Assembly (NCBI GenBank): GCA_016169945.1
Contig: JADLSH010000190.1
Span: 2,480,001-2,544,000, forward strand
From: Trachythela sp. YZ-2020
Taxonomy: Eukaryota; Cnidaria; Anthozoa; Malacalcyonacea; Clavulariidae
Length of the DNA stretch: 64,000 nucleotides
Direction of reading: 5' to 3'
Of the stretch, positions 32,653 to 43,155 are shown one piece after another (position 1 is the stretch's first letter; each line of letters starts with the position of its first letter). The notes under the pieces were generated by a model. It was given only the letters and a program-made list of their open reading frames with translations, searched no databases and had not been told where the DNA came from. A program made the translations under genes and the position numbers.

Positions 32653-35600
32653 ATGCATGTCTGCCGTTTCAACAAGCGAGTTCTGGCGTTATTCTGTGTC
32701 ATTCTACTGATTTTCGTGTTCATAACGTTCAGCCTTACTCAAAACGATAGACATGGGGATTTTAATGCGTACTCGAATGAACAAAATGTACTTGAGGACA
32801 CGCAAACATCAATTGGCAATCCACATGGGGCTAGAACGCTGAAACTAACCGCTAAATCAGTGTAAGTAGTGACATAAATCTCCACTAAATCCGAACCAAT
32901 TCTATAGACTTTTAGGCGTCGTATTCTAAATGTTACAAATGTAGTTGGTGGTACTAATACATTCGCCACACATGTGCGAGTCCGGGATTTATTTTGCCCG
33001 TCTGTCATCAGTATTGGTTTAATACAATTATTCTACAGGCTAAGTTTAGAATAGTTAGTATTGCTTTGTATATTCGGTAATGAAATATGAGATTGTACGC
33101 TGTTTTAGGGCTATAAAAGACGTTCCTATTTTGTAGCTAGCGCTTTGTTGAAATTAATTCTACGTATTTTTAGTTTCTGTCAGGTTTATTAGTTTATTAT
33201 AAATACAATTATTGTTTAGGCTATACGCCAAGTTTACAAACGCTTTGTATATTGTGTACTGAATTAAAACGAGATTGTACACTGTTTTAGGAGGGGGGTA
33301 ATGGGGTATTTTCGTGGTTCGTATCGAGCTAATTTTATAACTCGTTCTTCGTTTCGTCAGCTTTTTATTAAACGTGTTTCGATCCTTCCATAAATGGCGC
33401 GCATCGTGTCTGTGGTTTATTCAATATTCGTTTTCCGTTTTCAACAAAATTTGACAGAATTAGACGACGACGTAAGATCATAAAAAGCGTAAAGAATACG
33501 AGAAGCGGCCGCATTGTGAGACGTAAAAGACTTTTAGATATAGGATGGCTACAGGTTATAGACTACAAATAATTTTTTCCCCTTGCTTCGGCACTTCCTT
33601 TTATTTTTCGTGCTTCAGGATTATTGAATATTATTTTTCATGCTTCAGGATTGGTGGTCTTATGGAGATTGTTTTACTGGGTATTTTGTAGCGCTTTACT
33701 GAAATAAATATACTTGTCTTTTTAGTTCGTGTCATTTCATTTTGTTTAATCATGAGTTATTGAATTATTTGATTCATGAATTATTTTATACCCAACTCCC
33801 AAAGTGGGCTACATGGGCTACATGCTTTTTTTTAAAATGGGCTACATGCTTTATATATTCGGTGATGAAATATGAGATTGTGTGATGGTTTGATTCTGAA
33901 AAGATGATTCCATTTGGTCGCGTTTTGTTGACGTTCATCCACGTAGACTGGTTGTTTCCGTCAGGCTACTACAGTCTACAGAGTTGACAAAGAGAGGTTT
34001 GATGCTTGCGTGGTCATAGTCGTGGATGTAGTCGTGGAAGTAGTCGTGGACGCGTCGAAGCGTTGTTAAAATTGAGATACATTTGAAGTGATACTAATGG
34101 CATATGCTATGCTTGATTTGTTATGAGATTTTGTGCAATACAAATTGTGTTGTGATTTCGTGAACTGTATTATAGGTAATTACTTAATCTTTTTATCCCC
34201 AAAAGTTGAATTGCGCGGCAATATTTTGACAAATTCACCTGTTTCACTTTCGGCTGCGGTGAGATGGTGTCTGAAACTCTGAAAGTTGATCACAGTCACT
34301 CAAGAACATCAAAAAAGTCCTTAAGGCCATGACACACGGGCGTGAAGCCGTGAACATAGCTAGCCAGTGTTTCACTCCACCGATATAATCATTTCTTTGT
34401 TGCCCTGGGCATGTTCAGTAAGAAAAATAGCGGCAAAGTAAAACGAGATTCATGCTCATAATTTCTCTGCGAATATACTTTTTACCTAAACCTATCGCTG
34501 TGTCCGATATTGCGTTGCAAGTTGCAGCAAAAATTGCCTCGTGTAAGGTGTAACATAGCCTTCGCTATCTGAAATTCGAAATGAGCAAAATGCCTAGTTT
34601 CTGCATGTCACATCTTCCCCATAACGCAGGAAATGCCATTTTCCGGGGAAACTTGCCCCCGCGCGGAACCCCCCCCCCGGGCCCTACAAATTGTCTAGCC
34701 CCCCCACAACCAAACCAATTTTCCGCCGCCTTTGGGGCAACCGGTGTTTGACACCACACCCGCAGGTGGCCCACAAAGGGAAATTAAACAAGAAGGACGC
34801 CAACGCACTAACGCAGGACGCCAACCCTCTGACGCCAACCCTCTGACGCCAACCTAAGGCAATCAACACAATGATATTAAACAATTAGTACAAAAGAAAT
34901 TAAACTTATCTTAATGTTTAACGAAAACTTACATTCACGTGATGGTTAAATTAATACAAAAACAGTCCAATACAATATATTTCAACAAAAATTACCATTC
35001 ACGAATATCCTTCAACTGTTGCAACATAATGCGAGTGGCAAGATAGTCTAACTCAATTTATATAGAGACCGTTTTGGTTCTGCCAACAATTTTACGAAAC
35101 GAACGATCCCTAGATCATTTCAGAAATATAACTGCGCTTTATTAGCACCGCAAGGATGCTTTTCACCTGGGTTTGTTTGCATGTGTGTGAATGTGTTTGT
35201 CTGTGAGCGCGATAACTCAAAAACTATCAAACATTGTACTACGAGTGGAGCTAACGGCCATAGACCGAGGACAATTTGATTAAATTTTGGTTCCATTTGG
35301 ATGAAAATTGGATGAGAAATTTATAGAAGTTTGTCTTGCTTTCTCGGGATGAACCAGTGAACTATGATCAAGTCCTATGATTCGTTGAAGCCAAGTGGAA
35401 ATACTTAAAAAATACAAAAACAACCGCAATTTTGTAAAATACGGCAAATTTTCCCTCAAAGTTTCAAGTATTTCCTTTTTACCTAAAGTCTTGAAGTTTT
35501 TATATCAAATATAACTTTTTAATAGCTTCAATTTCATATACAGTCCAATGTTCGGCGTTAAGTATTTCAACTCAAAACTCAGAAAAACTGAATTAAGCTG

Positions 35601-38600
35601 GCTTCAATTTCCCGCCCTGAGTTATCGTTCCAGTTTATTATAGTTCAATATAGTCTAGGACCTGTATATGAGTTTGTATGCATTTCATTTAGGACAGATT
35701 ATTTCAACTGTTTTAGGGTAAAATGACCATGGCGGTCAACATGGCATATGTGCCAAAACCCAAATCCGGTGCGAAAGTCCTGAAAATGACCACGCCCAGA
35801 AACTACACTGCCGACATAGCTCCAACTCCTGAACCATCAAAGCTACAGACTTTCTGAATTGCTTATAGTGTTTAGAATGGTTGCTTTTAGGGTGCTCACT
35901 GGAGGGTGATATTTGTCTAGGTATCATATTTTACAAGAAAATGACTATGCACCATCCCAGGTCAACTGCTAATTATGCATCAAATTACTCATTCACCTGG
36001 CAAAGTCCATGTTTTCTTATTTCCTAAAAATTTTTGCCATAGATCAAAACTATACTTATTCAATATAATAATAATAGATTTCATCAGGGTTGAGATTGTT
36101 AAGTTGAGATACAATACAGTTTATTTCACTTACCCCACGCCAAAACACGATTTCAGCCATATTTTGCCGTTTTATTCGCTTTTTATCACCGAGACTCACA
36201 CATATTATCCACAAATTATACTTGAACATAATGATAGTTGACTAAAGAATAATTAAACCAAGTTTCGTCAGGTTTTGAAGCAGTGCAGTGTATTTTATCT
36301 TCGATGTTGTAGAATCGATGTTTTGCTCAATTATCGCGCCAGTACAATGTCTCGCCGCTTCTCTGCCCGATTTATCACACTTTTTCGTCGTCAAATGTAG
36401 TTAGATAACAGTATCCAGAAATACTTGATTGTAGAAAAGTTCCAATCGAAAAATTGATAACCTAACTGCCAATCCGTGGCAATAAATGGCCCTGTGTTTC
36501 ATAAACATGAATAAAAAATATAATGCCCAAAGTAATTTGAAAGTCACGCGCAATCTTCACGAAAACACCGCGTGGGCTTGATGACAGGGGGGTGGATTAT
36601 TTTCACGAATACATTTGTTCGTTAACACGGCAACTCCGACAGTGGTCACAAATTGGTCACAAACGTATTCGTGAAAAAAATCCACCCCCCTGCCATCAAG
36701 CCCACGCGGTGTTTTCGTGAAGATTGCGTGTGACTTTCAAATTACTTTGGGCATTATATTTTTATTCATGTTTATGAAACACAGGGCCATTTATTGCCAC
36801 GGATTGGCAGTTAGGTTATCAATTTTTCGATTGGAACTTTTCTACAATCAAGTATTTCTGATACTGTTATCTAACTACATTTGACGACGAAAAAGTGTGA
36901 TAAATCGGGCAGAGAAGCGGCGAGACATTGTACTGGCGCGATAATTGAGCAAAACATCGATTCTACAACATCGAAGATAAAATACACTGCACTGCTTCAA
37001 AACCTGACGAAACTTGGTTGAATTATTCTTTAGTCAACTATCATTATGTTCAAGCATAATTTGTGGATAATATGTGAGCCCTCGGTGATAAAAAGCGAAT
37101 AAAACGGCAAAATATGGCTGAAATCGTGTTTTGGCGTGGGTTAAGTGAAATAAACTGTATTGTATCTCAACTTAACAATATCAACCCTGATGAAATCTAT
37201 TATTATTATATTGGAATAAGTATAGTTTTTGATCCTATGGCAAAAATTTTTAGGAAATAAGAAAACATAGACTTTGCCAGGTGAATGAGTAATTTGATGC
37301 ATAATTAGCAGTTGACCTGGGATGGTGCATAGTCATTTTCTTGTAAAATATGATACTTAGACAAATATCACCCTCCAGTGAGCACCCTAAAAGCAACCAT
37401 TCTAAACACTATAAGCACTTCAGAAAGTCTGTAGCTTTGATGGTTCAGGAGTTGGAGCTATGTCGGCAGTGCCGTTTCTGGGCGTGGTCATTTTCAGGAC
37501 TTTCGCACCGGATTCGGGTTTTGGCACATATGCCATGTTGACCGCCATGGTCATTTTACCCTAAAACAGTTGAGATAATCTGTCCTAAATGAAATACATA
37601 CAACCTCATATACAGGTCCTAGACTAATAGGCTGAACAGAACCATAGTTAACAGAACTGAATGCGTATTTGGTGCATGCATAATTAATTTATGCATGATA
37701 CTTGACTTAAGGTGGCTCACTACACTTTTCTAAAAATGGAAGATTTCCGATTTAGATCCGAAATTTTCGACAATTATTATTTGAATATTTGTTGAAAAAC
37801 AAAGAAAGTCTGAATTGTATAAACCAATAATACTAACGAGTTTGAAATTTTTCAAAAAGCATCCATAACTTCCGTTGCTATGCCTATGGCAACAATGACG
37901 TTTTAATATGACGGATATTTTGGCTTTAAAGTGATTTAGCTTGAAAATAACATCGGTGACCCCCATTTTTTATTCCACAAAATGCTTTCTTTTATACTAT
38001 ATTAAATATTTTTAGACTATAAAAAAATTCTGTCATGGCAAAAATACGTTACAACGAATAATTACATTTACCTATTTTGAAAAAAGTTTCCATGACAGAA
38101 TTTTTCTTAAATTGTGAAAATAATTCAATATACTAAAAGAAAGAATCATATGAAATAAAAAATGCAGGTCACCGATGTCATTTTCGAGTTAAATCACTTT
38201 TAAAGCAAAAATATCCGCCATATTGAAACGTCATTGTTGCCGTAGCAACGGCAGTTATGGATGTTTTTTGAAAAATATCCAACTCTTTAGTTATTGTTTT
38301 ATACTCTTTGTTTTTCAACAAATAATAATTGTCGAAAAATTCGGATCTAAATCGGAAATCTTCCATTTTTTAGAAAAGTGTAGTGAGCCACCCTAAGTTT
38401 GCTGGTGAAGGTATATGCAGTCTGCGAGTGCCCTAGTTAATCTTGCAGTTACACCAAGACGGACGATCCGATGAATCTAGCTGTACACACGTAAAAACGC
38501 ACAAGTTGTAAGGCAAACCTGCAGCAGACTTGTACCAATGCTGTTTCAACAACTTGTTATCAAGATGTGTTCGCACTGCTTGTTCCCAGCTTGTTGACAA

Positions 38601-40836
38601 CTTGCTACAAGGTTGTTGACAGAACAGATTTATGGTTACAAGTTGTTCCAACAACTTATTGTCCTGCAATTCAACAACTTTTTAACAAGTTGTGAGTGAC
38701 AACCTTGTAGCAACTTGATAAAATGACAACACTGTTATGACAAGCTTGCTACATGCTTGTTAAAAACACATCTTGTTGACAAGATGCGAGATTTTTACGT
38801 TCGACAAGACGTATCATCGGTCAATACACACGATTCGTCTCTAATATAACACTGGTATTTCTTTATTACAGATCATCATCAACAACATGCAAACCCGAAA
38901 ATTCAGTCATGGATGTTGCTGCGGTTGTTTGTGGAGATCGTTTGGAGGAAGCTATGAATATGGTCAAATCTATTCTGATTTTTACCAGTCATCATGTATA
39001 TTTCCATATCGTTGCGGAACAGGAACTGCAGGATGGAATCAACAGAACATTTGAGAGCTTTCCTTCAAGCGTGAAGGAGCATTTCGAGTTTACACTTTAT
39101 AATTTGTCTTATCCCCCTGGCGAAGATATGAAAACTTGGAAGAAACTTTTTAAGACATGCGCTTCACAGAGATTGTTCTTAATGGTAATTGGTGTTTAGT
39201 TTAGTATATTATATGTACCACTCTGAGGTGGACGGAAAGCCTTCCGAGGGTTAGTTAGTTAGTTAGTCAAGGTTAATCCCTAAGGGTTAGTTTTTATTGA
39301 GGGAGAACAACCTCGAAGCACAGGAGAGAACCAACCAATCTCTACTCACAGGAGTTTATCAAGCACAGAGACGTTACCAACCAAGTAAATCCCTGCCCTC
39401 GACCTGCAGTATAGCAGGCTTAACTCAGAGGTAAGGGGCAGCGCGCTAACCGCATCTGCCACCCTGGATAGCTCTATCAGTTCTAAACTGTTCTCCCCAT
39501 GAGTATTACTGCAGGAGGAAACATAAGCGTAATAGTGTTGTGAGTGACCTTGTAGCAACTTGATAAAATGGCAACATTAATGTTACGACTTGTTGACAAG
39601 TTTGCTACAAGTCTGTTGCGAACACATCTTGTTGATTAACAAGATGTGAGATTTTTACATCTCACAAACAAGCTCTCTTTGCATTTCAGGACTTCATAAA
39701 ACGAGACCAAATTCTGTACTTGGACACAGACACATTGGTGCTCAGTCCCTTACAAAAAATTTGGCATCACTTCAGCAAATTTAACAAGACGCAGCTGGCA
39801 GCGATGACAACGGAGGGCGAAATCGCGGCGCTTAACTGGTATCACCGATTTGCGAGACATCCGTTTTACGGGGAATTGGGCCTCAACTCGGGTGTAATGC
39901 TGATGGACTTACGGAAGCTTAGAGATCTACAATTTACACAGAATATAATTGACATATACAGAGAGCATAGATATAATATAGTATGGGGTGACCAGGACTT
40001 GCTGAATATATACTTTCATAAACACCCAGGTGGGTTATATTTAAACAAACTTTATTTATACTGGATAGCTCTATCAGTTCTACACTGTGTTCCAGGATTG
40101 CTTTGCAACAGGCTTGTAGCAAGCTTGTCATTAACAAGTTGTTGAAACAACTTGTAACAAATCTGTTGAGTCAACAACCTTGTAGCAAGTTGTCAACAAG
40201 CCGTTGACAACTTGTCAACAAGCTGGGAACAAGCAGTGCGAACACATCCTGATAACAAGTTGTTGAAACAGCATTCATGGTACAAGTCTGCTGCAGGTTT
40301 GTTACAACTTGTGCGTTTTTACTCTGTGTAGTTGACTTCACACAATGTACTTGATCAAAATTTCATCCAGTCCTAGGACTTGATCAGAACATTATCCAGT
40401 CCTAGGACTTGATCAAAACTTCATCCAATCCTAGGATCTGATCAAAACTTTATCCAGTCCTAGGACTTGATCAAATATACTTGACATGACAAGGACATTA
40501 TTCATTAATAAAACTATTCCGTTTTATTTAGATCAAATATATGTATACCCATGTGAATGGAACTACAGACCAGATTACTGCATATACCAAAATAACTGTC
40601 GGTCAGTCCTACACAATGGCGTGTACGTTCTCCATGGCAACAGGGGAGTGTTTCATATCGACAAACACGAAGCTTTTAAAGCAGTTTATGATATAATCAA
40701 GGATTATAAATTTGGTCAGAGTATTGAGACAGAAATAGTGGCGAAAGTATTGAGAATCGAAAATGAAGCTTCTGACCGTTACTGTAAACTTATGGCGAAA
40801 AGTTTTGTGAAAAATATGCTACAGCCTAATGGATAA
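32653..40836 (+). CDS. GXYLT: Glucoside xylosyltransferase (GXYLT1/2-like, GT8 family), four exons
   Basis: Coding exons: 32653-32861, 38872-39184, 39690-40029, 40532-40836. All introns are GT-AG with matching phase, giving about 388 aa, a little shorter than the roughly 440 aa of vertebrate GXYLT as I recall. It is a type II membrane protein: short basic N-terminus (MHVCRFNKR), signal anchor at about 10-28 (VLALFCVILLIFVFITF), a stem, then the GT8 catalytic domain from about 85. The metal-binding DxD is D186-T-D188 in LYLDTDTL. Other family signatures are EWKKLFKTCASQRLFL-like text (here TWKKLFKTCASQRLFLM), FARHPFYGELGLNSGVMLM, WGDQDLLNI, CEWNYRPDYC and VLHGNRGV. Known family role: transfer of xylose in alpha-1,3 linkage to O-glucose on Notch EGF repeats, in the ER/Golgi lumen. 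All key motifs are intact. Introns are large and packed with foldback elements. I cannot tell GXYLT1 from GXYLT2. Confidence 0.92.
32862..35652. other. GXYLT intron 1, left part
   Basis: AT-rich with no exon seen. It contains a short GTCGTGGA-type repeat near 34018-34055 and a diverged copy (34355-34545) of the 4145-4425 MITE. At 34640-34720 a C/G-rich patch (CCCCCCCCGG) and GACGCCAACC(CTCT) direct repeats (34798-34855) occur. Confidence 0.45.
35653..37624. mobile_element. Giant foldback element: nearly 2-kb palindrome in GXYLT intron 1
   Basis: The left arm begins GTCTAGGACCTGTATATGAG and the right arm ends with its inverse, CTCATATACAGGTCCTAGAC, with TA on both outer sides. Each arm is about 950 bases. 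They mirror each other almost base for base (for example CCATGGCGGTCAACATGGCA at 35728 and TGCCATGTTGACCGCCATGG at 37531). The arms meet at a spacer of only about 50 bases around 36613-36663, flanked by GGTGGATTATTTTCACGAAT and ATTCGTGAAAAAAATCCACC. There is no transposase. The short frames in the arms are mirror images and not genes. Confidence 0.9.
37710..38393. mobile_element. 684-bp foldback element, TA target
   Basis: The left end AGGTGGCTCACTACACTTTT mirrors the right end AAAAGTGTAGTGAGCCACCC, and TA flanks both ends. The arms are about 300 bases, including GATTTCCGATTTAGATCCG / CGGATCTAAATCGGAAATC. The inner stem AAATTCTGTCATGG / CCATGACAGAATTT closes on a short AT-rich loop. It lies in GXYLT intron 1, immediately after the giant palindrome. 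Confidence 0.88.
38484..38800 (-). mobile_element. ACAAGTTGTT-rich MITE, copy 3 (inverted)
   Basis: It runs from CACGTAAAAACGCACAAGTTG to CAAGATGCGAGATTTTTACG, the reverse orientation of copies 1 and 2. It ends 71 bases before GXYLT exon 2, close to that exon's branch-point/acceptor region. Confidence 0.75.
39214..39466 (-). repeat. SINE-like repeat family B, copy in GXYLT intron 2
   Basis: The minus-strand head is GGCAGATGCGGTTAGCGCGC. The body is shared with 6228-6479 and the far end is TTTCCGTCCACCTCAGAGTG. A (TTAG)n-like run at 39247-39270 lies inside its tail. Confidence 0.65.
39467..39533 (+). repeat. Repeat family C fragment
   Basis: GGATAGCTCTATCAGTTCTA, then AACTGTTCTCC...CTGCAGGAGGAAAC: a shortened copy of the unit that is tandemly repeated at 63664-64000. 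Confidence 0.6.
39534..39660 (-). mobile_element. ACAAGTTGTT-rich MITE, partial copy 4
   Basis: GTGAGTGACCTTGTAGCAAC...CTTGTTGATTAACAAGATG, ending TGAGATTTTTAC. It corresponds to the distal half of copy 3 in the same orientation. It ends 29 bases before GXYLT exon 3. Confidence 0.65.
40093..40322 (+). mobile_element. ACAAGTTGTT-rich MITE, copy 5
   Basis: It contains CAACAAGCTGGGAACAAGC, GCAGTGCGAACACATCCTGA and the end CAACTTGTGCGTTTTTAC. It lies in GXYLT intron 3 in the opposite orientation to copies 3 and 4. A family C fragment (40060-40090) precedes it. Confidence 0.7.
40350..40477 (+). repeat. 29-bp tandem repeat in GXYLT intron 3
   Basis: CTTGATCAAAATTTCATCCA(GTCCTAGGA) repeats about four and a half times with small differences. 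The CCTAGG and TGATCA cores are palindromic. It is intronic and not coding. Confidence 0.8.
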
Positions 40837-40884
40837 GCTGTCCAATGGCGGGTTTCACTAAAGGGTTTTTGTCAACTGCCATGC

Positions 40885-41125
40885 TCCGGTCTGTTTTCAC
40901 TTGTTTCCATCTATCAAACTGACGTTACGCAATTTTCTCGAATTTCAAAGATTTTCATATTCGTTTTTCTTGATTTTTCTTCATCAATTTGGTTAGGGTT
41001 AGGATTAGATTTTGGGTTAGGTTTTGGGTTAGGGTAGGTTTTAGGGTTAGTTACAAAGTTTTAAACTTTATTTCAAAGTTGAAAAAATGACGTAACGTCA
41101 GTTTGGTAGATGGAAACAAGTGGCG
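40885..41125. mobile_element. MITE carrying degenerate telomere-like repeats, just 3' of GXYLT
   Basis: The inverted ends are ACTTGTTTCCATCTATCAAA (left) and TTTGGTAGATGGAAACAAGT (right), with GACGTTACG / CGTAACGTC inside. The middle (40993-41057) is a run of TTAGGG-related words (GGTTAGGGTTAGG, GGGTTAGGTTTTGGG). GCTCC stands on both sides. The element begins about 50 bases after the GXYLT stop and so probably lies within its 3' UTR. Confidence 0.65.
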
Positions 41126-41245
41126 ACCGCTCCGGTCAAACGAGCAAAACTCTCTCATCAACTCTCATCAAAATTTGAACCAGAAACGCACAAATATGAG
41201 TTTGATTAGGATATATATTTAGCTGTTAATATCGAGATTGTACGT

Positions 41246-41251
41246 AATAAA
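41246..41251 (+). promoter_or_regulatory. Possible GXYLT poly(A) signal
   Basis: AATAAA occurs about 410 bases after the GXYLT stop. It is the first canonical hexamer I see downstream. If it is used, the 3' UTR includes the telomere-like MITE. Confidence 0.35.
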
Positions 41252-41270
41252 GTCTTATTTATTTTGTATA

Positions 41271-41312
41271 CAGCTAATTCAATTAAGAGGAAAAGTTCTA
41301 TTGAATCAGCTG
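41271..41312. mobile_element. 42-bp minimal relative of the 30426-30699 MITE
   Basis: CAGCTAATTCAATTAAGAG followed by TTCTATTGAATCAGCTG keeps only the two terminal inverted repeats of the 30426-30699 element, with almost no interior. TATA precedes it. Confidence 0.6.
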
Positions 41313-41526
41313 AATACGTTATTTAATATTTGTAAAGTATTTTAAATGGACGAAACCACATTGTGAATTTGTGTATTGGAATTAAATTTCACTGTTAAAC
41401 TACACTAAAGCAGTCGATCTGTTCGTAAGCCGCAACTTAAATACGCCCAATTTATAGTTAGTCATAAATAAGCCACGACCTATTATTGCACGTTGACTAT
41501 TTATACGAGTCGTTCGCAACTTATTT

Positions 41527-41813
41527 CAGGGATGAATTTACCGGGGGCGGGGGGTGCGCACCCACCCCCTGGCCTTGGCGAAGGGGGTGTAGGAGGGGTG
41601 CCAATTTTCGTATCAGGGCAATTATCAAACAAAATATTGGGCCTTTGAGGGCCTCTTTGACTATCTAGGCAACCTTCCTTTTCATTCTCTGACAGGCTCA
41701 GCTCCTTGACCCTGCCCGGGTCCTCAGTGATGATGCACCCTGCCATCGTCGACAGCGCCCGCTCAGCACCCCACCCCTCCCCCCACCACCAGATCAAGCT
41801 GGATACATCCCAG
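41527..41813. mobile_element. hAT-like non-autonomous element with exact 8-bp duplication
   Basis: The element starts CAGGGATGAATTTACC and ends GGATACATCCCAG (imperfect inverse). It is flanked on both sides by ACTTATTT (41519-41526 and 41814-41821). The 8-bp duplication and CAGGG ends fit the hAT superfamily. It lies between the GXYLT and SFSWAP 3' ends. It is GC-rich and its frames have no domain. Confidence 0.75.
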
Positions 41814-42509
41814 ACTTATTTATGCCGGGGCTGTCTCGGTTGTGGCTTTTTTCGCTCGATATTCAAGTGCCGATACTAATTCAAGAACCCATGACGGCAT
41901 TTTAAATTTAGAATCTAAGAAGCGCCATTTCCTGTGTGCGACTTTCTACTTGTGAGGGGTGATTTTTCGCCCCAATCACGGTAAATTTTTTCGGGCACGG
42001 TAATTTGGTTGCTCAAATCGCTGTGCCGGCGATTCCACCCACTGCAGGGTATGGTCTTGTCTTGATAAGCTTGCTACAAGGTAAGACATTTACATCGTGT
42101 TATACCAAACCCGAGATGGTTTTATGGAAATGAATAGCCCAACAGATTTATAGGCTAACTTGCTTGCCTTGTGACTTCCCCTATACGGTTAAATACTACA
42201 ATTATCTACAATTATTCTGTGAAATTTTCTTTCCACAAACCGGTACTCCTGACTGGCAACCTTTACATGTAGATGACAACTCCATGTGCACGGGGCATCG
42301 CCAGCTTGCATCTCATTGCACGTGACACGCACGTGACAACCTTATGACATCATCATGTAACCACTCCGATTCAAGTGCCTTCCCAGACCAAGGCTCATAT
42401 TGGGTTCCTTCCTCCGACAGTTCAATCCTCCGTAATTGTGGAAGCCGTCTTTGTCATGTTGGGGCGGGAGGATCACTAAGAGATAAATATGATAAGAAAA
42501 TGGTCAGGA

Positions 42510-43092
42510 CCGTAGATATAGGAAATATAGATTGCTGACTCGAGGTCGCGACACGCGCTAATATGAAGAATTCAAAATGGCGGCTCAACCGGGCAAAACA
42601 TCAAGTGACCACTAGGTCGCTTTGAGCAACTTTAACGGAAAAATACTTCTTCTATATATGTTTATTACCCATAGGGACTTATAAAAACGTCAATTTGACA
42701 GGGAAAAATGACAAATTACCTGAGATTTATGCTTAATTCAGATCGGCGAAATCACATATTTAAACCGCCAGCTCGTAACACACAAGTTTGTCGACATCAA
42801 TCGCCATTATTTTGTTTAGAAATTGTTCAGGAATAACTGTATCAACATTTCTATTAGATAAAGTTGCTCTAAATGGCAGACATATTGCAAAACGCCAATC
42901 CGTGAGTTCATTGAAACCAGGCAAATATTTGTTATTCCAAAGAAACACTTCTATACTGAATACACACGTCGAGTCACTTGAGGCACCATCATACAAAATG
43001 GCCGCTCAACCGGGCAAATTTTGTTTGAATGCTGGCGTGTTTGTCAGTATATAGTGACGTATTACGAGTCAGCAATGTATCACTATTATATC
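42510..43092. mobile_element. Possible inverted-repeat element at the SFSWAP 3' end
   Basis: ATATAGATTGCTGACTCG near the left and CGAGTCAGCAATGTAT near the right are inverse copies. Inside, AAAATGGCGGCTCAACCGGG (42572) and AAAATGGCCGCTCAACCGGG (42995) repeat directly. It ends about 65 bases beyond the last recognised SFSWAP coding base. Confidence 0.5.
42661..42666 (-). promoter_or_regulatory. Possible SFSWAP poly(A) signal
   Basis: TTTATT on plus is AATAAA on minus, about 490 bases beyond the in-frame stop after exon 11. It lies inside the possible mobile element, so it may be element-supplied. Confidence 0.25.
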
Positions 43093-43155
43093 TATGGGCA
43101 GGATCGCCGGGAGATTTTCTTCAAATGGGTTCAGGATCGCCACTGGATATGGATG

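Noticed and set aside
35736..37541. Two nearly identical 63-codon frames on opposite strands
   Set aside because: They are mirror images within the arms of the giant palindrome and have no domain.
40350..40477. CRISPR-like direct repeats
   Set aside because: The units are contiguous with no unique spacers, in an intron of an animal gene; it is an ordinary tandem repeat.
40993..41057. Interstitial telomere
   Set aside because: The TTAGGG words are degenerate, short and enclosed in a MITE with inverted ends, so this is not a chromosome-end relic.
42454..42475. Possible SFSWAP exon 12 (acceptor TTATCTCTTAG, then seven codons and a stop)
   Set aside because: The acceptor looks good and the phase fits, but the peptide is too short to recognise; the stop immediately after exon 11 is equally likely.
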